In this document: one piece after another, positions 23,801 through 47,200 of the stretch
How positions within the stretch are numbered: position 1 is the stretch's first letter
Layout: each line of letters starts with the position of its first letter
Assembly (NCBI RefSeq): GCF_030704535.1
Contig: NC_081821.1
Coordinates: 1,813,001 to 1,877,000, forward strand
Direction of reading: 5' to 3'
Source of the DNA: Vitis vinifera
Taxonomy: Eukaryota > Streptophyta > Magnoliopsida > Vitales > Vitaceae
Length of the DNA stretch: 64,000 nt
Translations under genes and position numbers: made by a program
Notes under the pieces: generated by a model
The model's database searches: none
Seen by the model: only the letters and a program-made list of their open reading frames with translations
What the model was told of the DNA's origin: nothing

Positions 23801-25115
23801 CCCCCTCTTTTGCATCTTCTTGATGAATGCTTACATTTCCATTCCCTTTTCTCCCTATTTTAGGAAACTGTAGCTTCTGGAGCCGATTTAGACCCAAAGA
23901 AAAGCGATCTTGGCGAAGACATTGGAAATGGTGGGTTTCTTGATTCTATTTAAATTTTATGCTATAATGTTGGGGGTGTGATTTTGTTTTTCTTTCCTTT
24001 CTGTCCTGCATCTGAAACATAAATTGAAGCCAATAGATATACCTGAATCCTGCTATTCTATGGATTGTACAGAAGCTTTGAATATTCCTTGCAATGTCGA
24101 TCCAAATTTAGAGTCTAAGCCAATTTCTGCGGAGGCTGATGGCCATCAAGAGGGTAAGCATGAAAATCATGAAGAAACTGTCTGCTGTTAGTTTTGGGGC
24201 TTCATCTTACCCTTCATGCTTAACATTTTAGGGGAGAGTGCTCCATCTGAGAGGCAAGTCTCCCCCGAAAAGCTTTATCGTGCTGCTTTATTGAGGAGTC
24301 GCTTTGCTGACACCATACTAAAAGCTAGAGAAAAAACGCTTGAAAAGGTTGGCCCCAATTTGGACTCACTATACCACTTAATATGGTGGATATTCCAATT
24401 TCCAAGTTTATTCTATTTAGTGTGTGTTTGGAGCTTGATATATTTTGTTCAGGGTGAAAAGGGGGATCCTGAGAAACTACGACTCGAGAGAGAGGAACTT
24501 GAAAGACGGCAAAAAGAAGGTTTGGATTTGCACTTCCAACCTCGAGATTTTATTTGTGATGCATCCAGTATTTATCTAAATATAGGGGTTTTAATTTCCA
24601 TGGAAAATTGTTTTTGTCATTGTTCATAGAGAAAGCAAGGTTACAAGCAGAGGCCAAGGCAGCCGAAGAGGCTAGAAAGAAAGCTGAAGCAGAAGCTGCA
24701 GCTGAAGCTAAGAGGAAGAGGGAACTTGACAGAGAAGCTGCACGTCAGGCATTGCAACAGGTATGGGATGCACCATTGTGTGGCAGATGCGGGTCATATT
24801 CTTCCGTTTACCTCCCAATTTAAAATAAATGTGTCTCGCCCTTTTCAGATGCAGAAGACTGTTGATATCAATGAGAATTGTCTGTTTTTGAAAGATTTAG
24901 AAATGCTAAGGGCTGCTCCCGAACCTTTACCGAGCTTGGATGAGAGAAGCCCAGATCAATCCCCAAATTGCCTGGGTAGTTTCAAACTCCAGGGAAGTAA
25001 TCCCTTGGAACAACTTGGACTATACATGAAGATGGATGATGAAGAGGAGGAAGAAGTTGAGCCCCAATGCATTCCAGGTCCGGGAAATGATGTAGAGGAA
25101 GGAGAAATTGATTGA
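14858..25115 (+). CDS. BET-class bromodomain protein, GTE10-like (10 exons)
   Basis: Exons: 14858-16195, 16284-16332, 16440-16595, 23576-23649, 23864-23930, 24073-24153, 24232-24347, 24453-24519, 24630-24760, 24849-25115. All introns are GT-AG and all phases join, giving 781 aa. The start is the ATG in the MAPTVP context. Domains: bromodomain (about 215-315) with the acetyl-lysine-binding Asn at 288 in the TYNP motif; NET (extra-terminal) domain (about 365-435); a Ser/Asp-rich segment split by the long intron; an Ala/Glu/Lys/Arg-rich helix with coiled-coil character ([19 protein letters not shown], then [18 protein letters not shown]); and an acidic tail ending EEGEID. Such proteins read acetylated histones in the nucleus. 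The [11 protein letters not shown] and VLSLSKMSR blocks place it with Arabidopsis GTE10 rather than GTE8, from memory; GTE8-11 clade membership is surer than the exact orthologue. Confidence 0.85.
18730..18821 (+). mobile_element. 50-bp 5'-truncated LINE tail with 21-bp target-site duplication
   Basis: A 21-bp sequence beginning AACATCCCTCATC occurs exactly at 18730-18750 and again at 18801-18821. Between them lie 50 bp ending in TTTACCTATC plus oligo(A). The 50 bp resemble the 3' end of the large LINE near 49480-49515 (TTAATATATTCCGTGTTTACTTATC). This is the expected outcome of target-primed reverse transcription that stopped very early. Confidence 0.8.
20868..21174 (+). mobile_element. LINE 3' tail (about 307 bp) with imperfect target duplication
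   Basis: The left flank ATTTAAGAGAGGTACT (20852-20867) is repeated after the oligo(A) as ATTTAAGAGGTACT (21175-21188), differing by one AG unit. The insert ends with ATTACCTATC followed by A-rich sequence. It shares phrases with the copy at 22.2-22.46 kb, for example GTATACTTTTGTGAATTGGGCTAGGG against the near-identical text there. Non-coding, 5'-truncated. Confidence 0.7.
22055..22462 (+). mobile_element. 5'-truncated LINE tail with remnant of the ORF2 C-terminus
   Basis: In translation the stretch around 22108-22200 resembles the end of plant LINE ORF2: a V-KK-K-AWRA-LLC--W--WKE-NRRAF pattern matching the same part of the large LINE at 49160-49250. It ends with TTTTGCCTATC plus oligo(A) at about 22446-22460. 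Stops and frame breaks make it a dead fragment. The 5' boundary is approximate, and I could not find a convincing target duplication. Confidence 0.65.
22743..22948 (+). mobile_element. tRNA-derived SINE
   Basis: An A-box-like segment (TAGCCCTGTTGGTCAGG, from about 22756) and an exact B box GGTTCGAATC (22818-22827) are spaced as in tRNA-derived RNA polymerase III promoters. The element ends in A15 (22934-22948). The flanks GTTCCTTAATAAAAC (22728-22742) and GTTCCTGAATGAAAAC (22949-22964) are a diverged target duplication. About 206 bp is a normal plant SINE length. It was presumably mobilised by a LINE, such as those found here. Sense orientation in the GTE intron. Confidence 0.75.
23508..23563 (-). 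mobile_element. 12-bp antisense LINE scar with diverged target duplication
   Basis: Two 22-bp segments (23508-23529 and 23542-23563, both starting GCATTT and ending TATCT) match at 18 of 22 positions. They are separated by TATTTTTGATAG, the reverse complement of the LINE terminus CTATC plus A-rich. The second copy lies 13 bp before exon 4 of the GTE gene and therefore provides part of its polypyrimidine/acceptor context. Older than the 50109-50160 case, judging by the divergence. Confidence 0.5.
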
Positions 25116-27094
25116 TTAGCTTTTCTCCATGCTCTTACACCAGTTTTTATGAGCGTGTGTCAAAAGACCTTGAAACCCAAAAAAGGAATGAACTTCAGCT
25201 TTCCTTATGCATGCTTCCCATTTGGGTTGCATCCTTTCCTGTTGGATATGGTGTGATAACCCTTGAAAGAAGTTGACATGGACTAGCAGGAGAAGCGATA
25301 ACCATCACCATGGGAAAGGGAGAGAGGGTGGGGGAGAGAAGTTGGGGGGGTTGAGGGTGTTTGTCGATTGGTCCTTAGGGTTGATTTTCGGTTTTGGACT
25401 CGTTGAATCATAAAGCTATTCAAGTACACTACTTTCTACAAGCGCATGAAGGATTTGCTGTGTGGGTTTTACATGGAGGAGATGTGTATCATCATTCAGG
25501 GACTTATATTTTTTTCCCAATCTTTTCTTCTCTTTTGCTGTAAAAAGAAAATTCATATTTGTAGTCAATCTTCGGATGCACTTAGGAGCTGAACCATATG
25601 TTAAAAGAGCTGAGGGAGGGTTAGTCTTGCTGCATGGTGGGGAAGTTGGTTAGTTATACGATGTTTGTCAATTTTAGGGAAATGGGTGTGCTCCCACAGA
25701 ACTGTAAAAAGTTGGAAAGCCACATTTGTATTCCTTTCATTTCCATTCTTATTCATCAGTAAAAAAAAAAAAAAAGAAAAAGGAAAAGAAAAGAAAAAAG
25801 TATCCCGCTCCTAGAAAGATACTTTGAAAGCCAGAAACGGAATTCCAGGCGTCATATTTCTGTGTTTGTATTAAGTTTAATGGAAACAGATTGGTAGGTA
25901 GCATTTATACAGATGAGGTAGCATTGGGATTTTGTTTGTAAAAATGATTTGGGCAGGTGTTGAATGTTTTTAACAGTGCTGGAGATCTGTTGTTGCCTAA
26001 TGAAGAATTCCATTTTTATTCCTTGCTTTTCTTTGCAGCTCTCAATCTTCAGAACTGAACGGCAGAGGTTTCATTATATTTGAAACCTCCACAGACAGCC
26101 TTTTAACAAGACTACTAAATCCTCTCTCTCTCTATATATATATTTGAAACCGGTTATGCCCGATATTATTTATGATTTTTGAATAATTTTACAAGAAAAT
26201 CAATGTATGCGAATTGGATTTAAAAAAAAAAAAAATTAAAAATTATTTTTTCATATTTGATTTTATTATGATTTTAAAAAATATATATATAATCAAAATT
26301 TGTTATAAATTTATATGTTCTTAAAGTACTTGATTTTTATATAATGAATATATATATATATAAAAAAAAAGTTTGAAGAAAACGTATAAAATAATTTATT
26401 AAATTTAAATTTATGTTTTATTTTTCTTCATTTTTTTTTGGTATTTTTCATCAAATTTTTGCGAGTTCTTTTTTTCTTATTTGATTTATTGTAAATTAAT
26501 ATAAATAATTTTTTAATTACCCTTAGGCTTTTAGGCTTACGAATGTATTAGGAAAAGTGAATTCCATATATATTATTGAAGGAAAATTAAATAAAAAATG
26601 AAGTATTTTTAAATTCTTTACCAAAAAGGAAAATGGAATAACCCTAAAAACGAAATGCAAGAAAAAATTATTAGTTTGAAATTGTATATTCAAAATATAT
26701 TTTTTATATAGTTTTTTTTTTTAAATTTAAGTATCATGGTTTGTTAAGTTTCTAAATTTATACTAAAATTGAAGTATTCATAAATGGTTTTAAACTAATT
26801 TTAAAAAAATTAAAAGATAATTATTTGATAAAAAAAGAAAAATAGAAAAAAAAAACAACCATTTTGAATAATTATTTCAGAAGGGGTATATTTTAGTTTT
26901 TCATATGGCAAAAGCGCCCAAGTATTATCCCGGCGAGGAACAAGTGTAACCTACTTCCAAACACCGGCTTAGCTTTCGCCGCTGCTCTCACTCTCGCATC
27001 TCGATCGACCATAGGAGGCCTTCTCTGTCTGGCAACGTCTCTTGGCTCTCTCTCTTCTTCCGTCGTCGCCGTGCGGACACTATCCACAGCTTCA
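25116..27094. other. spacer between the GTE and FabG genes
   Basis: 25116 to about 25770 is probably the 3' UTR of the GTE gene plus an A-rich end. 25800-26900 is AT-rich with (TA)n runs near 26135 and 26345 and no supported frame. 26920-27094 becomes C/T-rich and is the likely promoter and 5' leader of the FabG gene, but no clear TATA box is visible at the expected distance. Confidence 0.5.
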
Positions 27095-38619
<11,525 letters not shown>

Positions 38620-41284
38620 GAGGCTTGAGAATCCTCCATCTTTTACTGTCTCCATCCTGAAAACTTGCTGGTCTTCATATCTGTGCCAGTCCAAGCTCCT
38701 TCTGTGGTTTTATAAGGTGCATAAACTTCACCTTGCTGGAAATGCAGAGTGTCCATAAGGTTGTAGTCAGCTAGCAATCTTTAAGACTCAAGAATAGGAA
38801 GATTTAGCCATTTTTGTTAATTTTGAGGCACTTCACTTTCTCTGGACCGTTGTAAGCAAGAAAAATAACCAAAAATCTAAGGATAAAAAAAAGCGGACAG
38901 CGCTGCCTTCCTGGTTACCGACTAGGAAGTCTTACTTGTTTTATTGTTTAATGTAACTGCTAGTGGAGGCTCCGAAATGGTGGTCAATACCACGAGCGTC
39001 ATACCCACTAAACTTAACGCATTTTTTCTTATAAATATTTGGTAGATTAAGTGCATCAAAAGATGAACTTTAATTGATGATTCTGGAGGTTTGACATGGT
39101 GGAGCTGAAGCCAGGTTGAAACGGGGAAATTTTCATAGGTAATGTAAAATTTTAAAATATTTTTTTTTTTTAAAAAAAAAACGTTTTACCGTTAATAATT
39201 TTAATACTATAATACTTTTAGATTTCATGAGAAGACGAGTTCAATGTCCCACAAGCATGTAAAAGTACCCCATTTTTGTATTTATTTTCTAAATAGCCAT
39301 TTTTCAATAATGTTTTTTAAAAATAATATATTTTTGTGAAAAAATAAAATCCGTTGAAAGGGATGGCCCGTTGCATCACTGATAATTGTTTTGTATTTAG
39401 TAAATTGGGCCTGGGCCTGGAAGCTAGACTTGAACCTGCAGGGCGGTTAATGGACCACGAATGGCAGTAATTTGGGCCTGTAATTGGGCTGAGCCATGAG
39501 AATAAAGGGTGGCTTTGACTGGCCTATTCTTGGGCCAAATTACGTCACAAAAGGGCCAGACTTGAACCTGCAGCGCGGTTAATGGACCACGGATGACAGT
39601 AATTTGGGCCTGTAATTGGGCTGAGCCATAGGCGTAAAGAAGCAGAGGGTGGCTTTGGTGGGCCAGTTCTTCGGCCAAATGACTTCACAAAAGGGCCAGG
39701 CCTGAACCTGCAGGGTGGTTAATGGACCACGGATGACAGTAATTTGGGCCTGTAATTGGGCTGAGCCATAGGCGTAAAGAAGCAGAGGGTGGCTTTGGTG
39801 GGCCGGTTCTTCGGCCAAATGACTTCACAAAAGGGCCAGGCCTGAACCTGCAGGGTGGTTAATGGACCACGATTGGCAGTAATTTGGGCCTGTAATTGGG
39901 CTCAGCCAAAGGAGTAAAACACCAAAGGCTGGCTTTGGTGGGCTGATTCTTGGGCTAAATGACGTCACAAAAGGGCCAGACCTGAACCCGCAGGACGGTT
40001 AATGGACCACGAATGGCAGTAATTTGGGCATGTAATTGTGCTGAGCCATAGGAGTAAAGAACCAAAGAGTGGCTTTGGTGGGCAGATTCTTGGGCCAAAC
40101 CTGAACCTGCAGGTCGGTTAATGGACTACGAATAGCAGTAATTTGGGCCTGTAATTGGGCTGAGCCATAGGAGTAAAGAACCAGAGTGGCTTTGGTGGGC
40201 CGATTCTTGGGCCAAATGACGTCACAAAAGGGCCAGACCCTGAACCTGCAGGGCGGTTAATGGACCACGAATGGCAGTAATTTGGGCCTGTAATTGGGCT
40301 GAGCCATAGGAGTAAAGATCCAGAGGGTGGCTTTGGTGGGCCGATTCTTAGGCCAAATGACTACAAAAGGGCCAGACCTGAACCTGCAGGGCTGTTAATG
40401 GACCACGAATGGCAGTTTGGGCCTGTAATTGGGCTGACCCATAGGAGTAAATAACCAGAGGGTGGCTTTCGTGGGCCAATTCTTGGGCCAATAGTCACAA
40501 AAGGGTCAGACCTGAACCTGCAGGGCGGTTAATGGACCACGAATGGCAGTAATTTGGGCATGTAATTGGGCTGAGCCATAGGAGTGAAGAACCACAGAGT
40601 GGCTTTGGTGGGCGATTCTTGGGCCAAATGACGTCACAAAAGGGCCAGACCTGAACCTGCAGGGCGGTTAATTGACCACGAATGGCAGTAATTTGGGCCT
40701 GTAATTGGGCTCAGCCATAGGAGCAAAGAACCGAAGGGTGGCCTCGTGGGCCGATTCTTGGGCCAAATGACGTCACAAATAGGGCCAGACCTCGTTGGCA
40801 CTATTTTTGTCGTTGCTTGGTGCAGATCCATTGGGGGGGATGTTGGAGAGGGCACCATTTTGGGCTAGAACTTGGGCTGCTAACTGTCCGACCAAGGCCG
40901 GACTTGGGCTCATACTGGACTAACAAAACAACTTGATGCTCACTACTTAGGCCGAGCTCAGGCCTGAAATTGAAGCATAAGATCTGGGTTACAGCCAAAT
41001 CCCAGCTTGGGCCAGAGTCTACAGGAAAAAGAAAAAACCAAGCTTGATCAGGGATACAAATCGAGGTGCAAGCTTAGGGATCAGGGATAATGGCCCCATC
41101 TTAGGGATCTTCAGGTGTAAATATATATATATATATTTTCTAAACCAACACCTGAAAAAAGAAATACCGAGCTTTTCAAGAATGGGCCTCACAAAATCCA
41201 TTTCTCTTCCCTAACTATAATCCATCGCTGTACAAAATAACAGATACTCCTCTACCTCTTCTGTGCAATGTTACCCACGTCATG
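38620..41284. other. convergent intergenic region FabG / pTAC10
   Basis: 38620 to about 38970 is the probable 3' UTR of the FabG gene. 39100-39400 is AT-rich. 39405-40795 is the 10-copy satellite. 40800-41284 is less AT-rich sequence including an (AT)n run at about 41118, and probably contains the 3' UTR of pTAC10, which is transcribed from the other side. No frame here is supported as a gene. Confidence 0.6.
39405..40795. repeat. tandem satellite of about 136 bp, ten copies
   Basis: The phrase GAACCTGCAG (one copy has GAACCCGCAG) starts at 39432, 39564, 39704, 39844, 39984, 40103, 40242, 40380, 40514 and 40653. Spacings are 132, 140, 140, 140, 119, 139, 138, 134 and 139. Adjacent copies around 39590-39870 are nearly identical, others differ by small indels. 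Each unit carries several GGCCCA/TGGGCC-type motifs, and several carry the palindrome TGACGTCA. Reading frames through the array only reflect the repeat and are not a protein. Confidence 0.92.
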
Positions 41285-44200
41285 CTAATTCTCAAACATA
41301 CCTTCATCTGACATTCTAGAAGATTCAGTTCCGTTCACCAGAGGCTGATTTGAATAATCAACACTTGAGTCACCTAGGATGCTGAAATCAAATTCATCGT
41401 CATCATCATCATCCTCTTCCTCTGTATCGTCATCTTCTTCAGCAGCTTCTTTCCTCATTTCTTTGGCACGGGCTTCTCTCTGCATACGCTGCTTGATGGC
41501 ATCCTCATAGGACATTTCATACCAAACGGTGCCTTTGCCCACAATAGATTTGTTGTGGGCATCTGTCATTCTCTGCTGCTTACTCTTTTCTGAGTTCTTG
41601 GGTTCTCCCCAGTAGTCATATCGATACAATGGGTGTTGAGGATCATATTGGCCCTTCCCAAAGTAACTTGCATCTACCAACTTCCCTGGCTCCTCCAATG
41701 GGAGGCCAAGCGCCTGCCGACTGACAAATTATACAAGTCCAGAAATTAGTAAATACATGATCAATTTCAAATTACGAGAATACATGCATTATCTACTATT
41801 AGCATGGAAAAATCCAGGGGGGCATTACACAACATGGATTATGTTGACATGAGAAAAATTTATAAAAAAGACGTACACATTGAGGACACAACATTAATGT
41901 ATATGGTTTTTAAATCTAAAACTATACCAATATGAATACATACAAGTTTGGTTAATTTACCTGAACTCGTATGAAAAGCATAACTTGAAAGAAACCTAGA
42001 ATACAGTGTTTGCGTGTCGGTACACCCTATTTCTACTACTCCCAGCCTTTCTGCTTGGGCCCTACTAACAATAGCATCCCACACACACCCTACTTCTACT
42101 TCTCCCTGTCATTCCTTTTGACACTTGGTAACAATAGCATCATGTGAGCTGGTGGTTGGGGTTGCACCTAGTATCCACAAGGCCTCTTAGGCATGACATT
42201 TGGGGATGTGTGTGAGTTCACATCCTATCTTTGTCACCCTACTTCTATTCCCCTCCTCCCTAGTGTCTTTTCTGTAAACCCTTGGTAGCAATAGCAACTT
42301 GTCAGTGGGGTTGTGTGGTAGCAACTTTTGCATCCACAAGGCCTCAAAGACATGACATCAGGTGGGTGTGGATTTAGTCAGGTATCAACGTTTACACAAG
42401 TTGACTTGACTAAAGCACTATATGCAAAGAGTAGCACTGGGTCAGGACAATGTCCAGTGATATGCACACAATGGAAACGGAAAATTTTAGGCAATTGATT
42501 GTAGACAAGGCATTCCAAGACGTGTGGGTGCATAGCCAACATGCAGACAAGGCAGGAGGGAGTGTTGCAAGGTGCAATGCCATGGGTGGTCCTTAAAGAG
42601 GAAAGAATGGCCCATAGGTTGGGTGTACATGCAGGTTTAACATGGATCAAGATAAGTCTGGCATCAGCATGCATGGAATTGGCATTGGGCTGAGCAACTG
42701 ACATGCAAGACCTTAAGCAAGCATGGTTTGGCAAGACCTGCAAGTATTTTAGGACCAGAAGGCAAGGCAAAAACCAAGTCAAGGAAGCAGTGAAGTAGTT
42801 AAAATTGTCTGTGGTAATTAGATAGCAACCTCAATTTCCATGCGTAAGCATGGTTTGGCAAGACCTGCAAGTATTTTAGGTACAGCACAGCTGAAGGCAA
42901 GGAAAAACCAAGTCAAGGAAGGAGTGAAGTAGTTTAAATTGTCTCTGGTAATTAGATAGCATCCTCAATTTCCACGCATGCATGGCAGGCTGATTGTTTC
43001 ACCTAATCCCAGGCAGTTGGGAAGAATTGCCACTGTGCCTTGGGCATTGCCAATGTTGCATTCAAACAATCTTGTATGGGACTTAGTTTAAGGCAAGGCA
43101 AGGTTGGTTTCTTGGAAATTTTGTTTGAAGAGTTATAAAGCTTGTATTTTGTCCATACACTGGAGTTCTTCATATGTTCTTTCAGAATCCTAGGATTTGG
43201 GTGAATCAAGTAGAAGTACTTAGTCCCCTATTGAATAGAACGATTCTTAAGAGTAAGGATTAGCCCTATGGAAGCTTGTTTGTTGAAGCAATATAGTCAT
43301 GTTCTGACCTATCTCCTTTGTACTTGACCTATGTAGAATGTGATTGATGTGAAATTTCTATTAAATTTCTGGACACCTCCAGGAAGTCCCAAGACTTGTT
43401 TTAAGGGTGTTGGCTTTTGAAACAGCATTCCACTCAGATACAGCTCCTTAACAACATGTATAATAACTACAACAAAGTGAGGACACCTAGGACAAAGATA
43501 ATCAAGGCTATTGATAGCGGAAAACACAAACTACAAGCCTACATGCACATGTATTCATGTATCTATTTATGTATGAGGGCACAAAGTAAAGATCAACAAT
43601 TTGAAAACGGGACCTACCTCTGCTTATGATGTCAGAATTGACTTCTTACATGCACGGGGTCTCGTCTTGGGATCGCCTGGGGCTGGCGAGCGTAGGGTTT
43701 TTTGCAGAAGAGCTGGTTCAGTGCATAAGGAATGGGAAAGAAGGAAGATGGGAAAGGGGATGGAAGGAAAAAGGAAGGAGTTACTCTCTGGTGAGAGAGG
43801 CCAACAGGGCAAGGTGCTTCCTCCGCTTAGGGGTAACCGATATGGAGAAGAGGATATTTAGCATTTGCATTCCAAAAGGTAGGGGGGAGAAGGGGGGATG
43901 GGCTTCTATGGTGGAGTCCTTACGAAATGTGGGATTTTGGTTTGATAAGAAGGAAAATAATCAAGAAGTGAGGGCCACGGGCAGGTCGTATGTGGAAGTG
44001 GCAAAGGGACCGAGGTGCAGGGATGCTACAAGGGTCAGAGTGGAGGTAAAAGGGGAGGAAATAAGAAGTAATGTGAGTAGATTGGAACATTGCTCGGTAG
44101 AAAAATGGAACCCTAGATCAGCACGAGAAGAGGATTTGGAGAGATTAGGGTGGTCAATGGCAAGTGCGTGGGGGTTGAAAGGAAAATTAGGCTTGGCTAG

Positions 44201-47200
44201 GCTGGGAAAGGGACGTGCTCTTCTAGAGTTTGAGTTTGTGGAGGGAGCTAGAAATGTCCTAGCCTCTGGGAAGAGATCAGTGGGAGGGATTCAGATAGGA
44301 TTGGAGCGATGGAATCCGAAATTTGGATGTTCAACAAAGAGAGAAGCTAGGAACGAAGCTTGGGTAAGGATTCTAGGTCTCCCAATTTCGCTATGGGTTC
44401 CGACAATCCTGAAGAGAGTGGGGGAAGGGTTCGGTGGGTTTTTAGGTATCGATTCTCAAACGGAAAGGATGGAGGAGCTTGATTGGGCCAGGGTTTTAAT
44501 AAAAACGAATGGCGATGAATTGCCGAGTACGTTGGAGATCAGGGTTGAGGGGGAGATCTACGCCCTGTCCCTGTGGTGGGAGATCTCGCCATCGCTGAAG
44601 AAGAAACAGGGGGACAATCGAGACTGGTCTGGGCGTCAGAATGGGGAGGTTAGGGGTGATGGAGTCACACGCGTTGGGATGCGTGTGGGAGAAATGTCGG
44701 ATGATTAGCTCGAGGTGCAGCATCGGTCAGATGATGTGATGGGAGGGCTGGTAGGAGGGGCGGGCAGAGAAGAGTTTGAAAAACGGGCCCATTTCAGGTA
44801 GGTGACCCGTCCCACTTCTGGATCTGCGGGTGATGGGCTGAGTTCGTATGGCCCGGCTAAAGGTCTCGTGGGCTTGAAGCGGGCCGATGGGCCCTTTGCG
44901 CAAGGCCCTTTATTTTTAAAGGGGGCTGAGTCTGTTGTTGTAGGGCCAGCATGCGGGCTGTCTGAGGGACGGGCCACCGATGGGTTGGAGCTTTTGTCTC
45001 ATGGGCCTGCAATCACGCTAGGGGGCAGTCCTGGGCCTTCTCAAACCCCTCCATGACAGAGGGCTCTCTGCAAAGTTTTGTGATGCAGCCCGTCTGGCTT
45101 ACAACCTAGAGATGGAATTTATAAGGTGTCGAGAGAAGGATGAAAGGAGGAAGCAGTAGCCGGAATCCCAAAGTTCAATGGCAGATTGTGCTTTAGTGGA
45201 AGAAGCTTCAAGGTATGGGTCTGATTCAAACTCGTGGGGTTTAAGGGTTGCGGGGTCTCCTCATTCCTCTTCTATTTATTTTGGTCGGACTTCGGAGGGG
45301 GTGTTTTACGACCACTCTGGGGTGATGAGGGAGAACCTTCAGGAATGAAACATGCTGAGCTTGGCAGTTGCAGGGGGGTCTACAGTGAGTGGCAAGGGTT
45401 GCTGGGATTTGGTTGAGGTTAATTGCGCCGCAATTGAGGTACAAAACCCGGAGTGGAATTCAGTTCAGGCTGAGCCCCAAGATCTCAAGGGTGAGAAGGA
45501 GATTAATTGGGAGGAAAGTAGTCTGGCCAAATTTGGTAAGTTTTTGGGATTTCCAACAGAAGGTCGGGAAAAGGAAATCCTAGGTTTTTTTTATCAAGAT
45601 TAGAAAAACGCGGGAAATGATACACAACAAAGGTATGTTGGAGAAATCGAAATTCGAAAAGGAGCTCAAGAGGCTGGAGTGCTCAATCAATTACGAGGGG
45701 GATATTAAGAAGAATAGTCATCTTAAGGGTAGAGGGGGTCAACTAACGATTGGATAATGAATCTCAAATTATTGAGTTGGAATGTGAAGGGTGCGAACGA
45801 CAATAATAAAAGGAGGATAATAAAGTCTTTTGTTAGAAAACAAAATGTGGACTTGCTTTGTATCCAGGAAACAAAAATCCAATTAATGTCTGAAGGGGTG
45901 GTGAAAAGTTTAGGGGCAGGAAGATTTTTAGACTGGAGAGCTTTAGAAGCTTCTGGATCGGCTGGAGGTGTTTTGATTTGCTGGGACAAAAGGTCTATAG
46001 AAATATTGGATTGAGAGGAGGGTCAATTCTCAATCTCCTGTAAATTCAAAAATGTTGAAAATGGGGTAGTCTGGGAGTCTATGACCCTTTCACCAAAGAG
46101 GATAGGGAGTGCCTATGGGATGAATTTGGGGCAATTAGAGGAATTTGGGGAGAACCCTGGTGTGTAGGGGGCGATTTTAATATTATTCTATCCCAAGGGG
46201 AAAGAAGTAGACAAGGGAGGGTTACCTCAGCTATGAGGAGGTTTGCTCAGGTTATAGATGACCTCGAGCTTGTTGACCTTCCCCTGCAAGGAGGATCATT
46301 TACTTGGAGTGCAGGTCTTCATAATCAAGCCTGGGCCAGGTTGGACAGATTTCTTGTGTCTCCCAGCTGGCTTAATCAGTTCAGCAATGTGATCCAGAAA
46401 AGACTGTCTCGGCCTATTTCGGATCACTTTCCTATTCTAATCGAGGGGGGTGGCATAAGAAGAGGCCCTTCACCTTTTAGGTTCGAGAATATGTGGCTGA
46501 AAGTGGAAGGGTTTAAAGACCTCATGCGGAGCTGGTGGCAGGGGATGTCGGTCAAAGGAAGGGCTAGCTACAAGTTGGCTACAAAACTGAAGGTGATTAA
46601 ACAGAATTTAAAAATCTGGAATAGGGAGGTGTTTGGGAGTTTGGAAAGTAATAAATTTGCAACTTTACAGCAAGTGGAATACTGGGATCAGGTGGAAAGT
46701 GAGAGGAGGTTGACAAAGGAGGAAATCTCTATTAAAAAAGAAGCCAAAGAGGGATATGCTAAGTGGGTAAACCTGGAGGAGATACACTGGAGACAATTAT
46801 CAAGGGAGTTATGGTTAAGGGAATGGAATAGAAACACGGGTTATTTTCATCGTATGGCAAATGCACACCGAAGGAGGAATACCATGGATAGAATAAAAGT
46901 CAATGGGATATGGCTATCAGAGGAGCAAGAAGTAAGGACAGGGATTGCAGGCGCCTTTAAATAGTTGCTAACGGAAGACTCGGAGTGGAAGGCGGATAAA
47001 GGAGGGTTAAACTTGAACCAGATCAATCAGCAAGAAGCGGACACCTTGGAGTTTCCCTTCACGGAGGATGAAGTTCATTCAGCCCTAATGGACATGAATG
47101 GGGACAAGACTCCAGGTCCGGATGGCTTCACTGTGGCCTTTTGGCAATGCTGCTTGGAGTTCGTGAAAGAGGAGGTTTTAGAGATGTTCAAGGAGTTCCA

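Noticed and set aside
39424..39818. Repetitive open frames in the satellite
   Set aside because: They only mirror the tandem repeat, which shifts frame at units of differing length; no start signal and no known domain.
43190..43600. LTR of an older retrotransposon before the LINE
   Set aside because: Some LTR-like phrasing is present, but no second copy, no TG...CA ends and no target duplication could be found.
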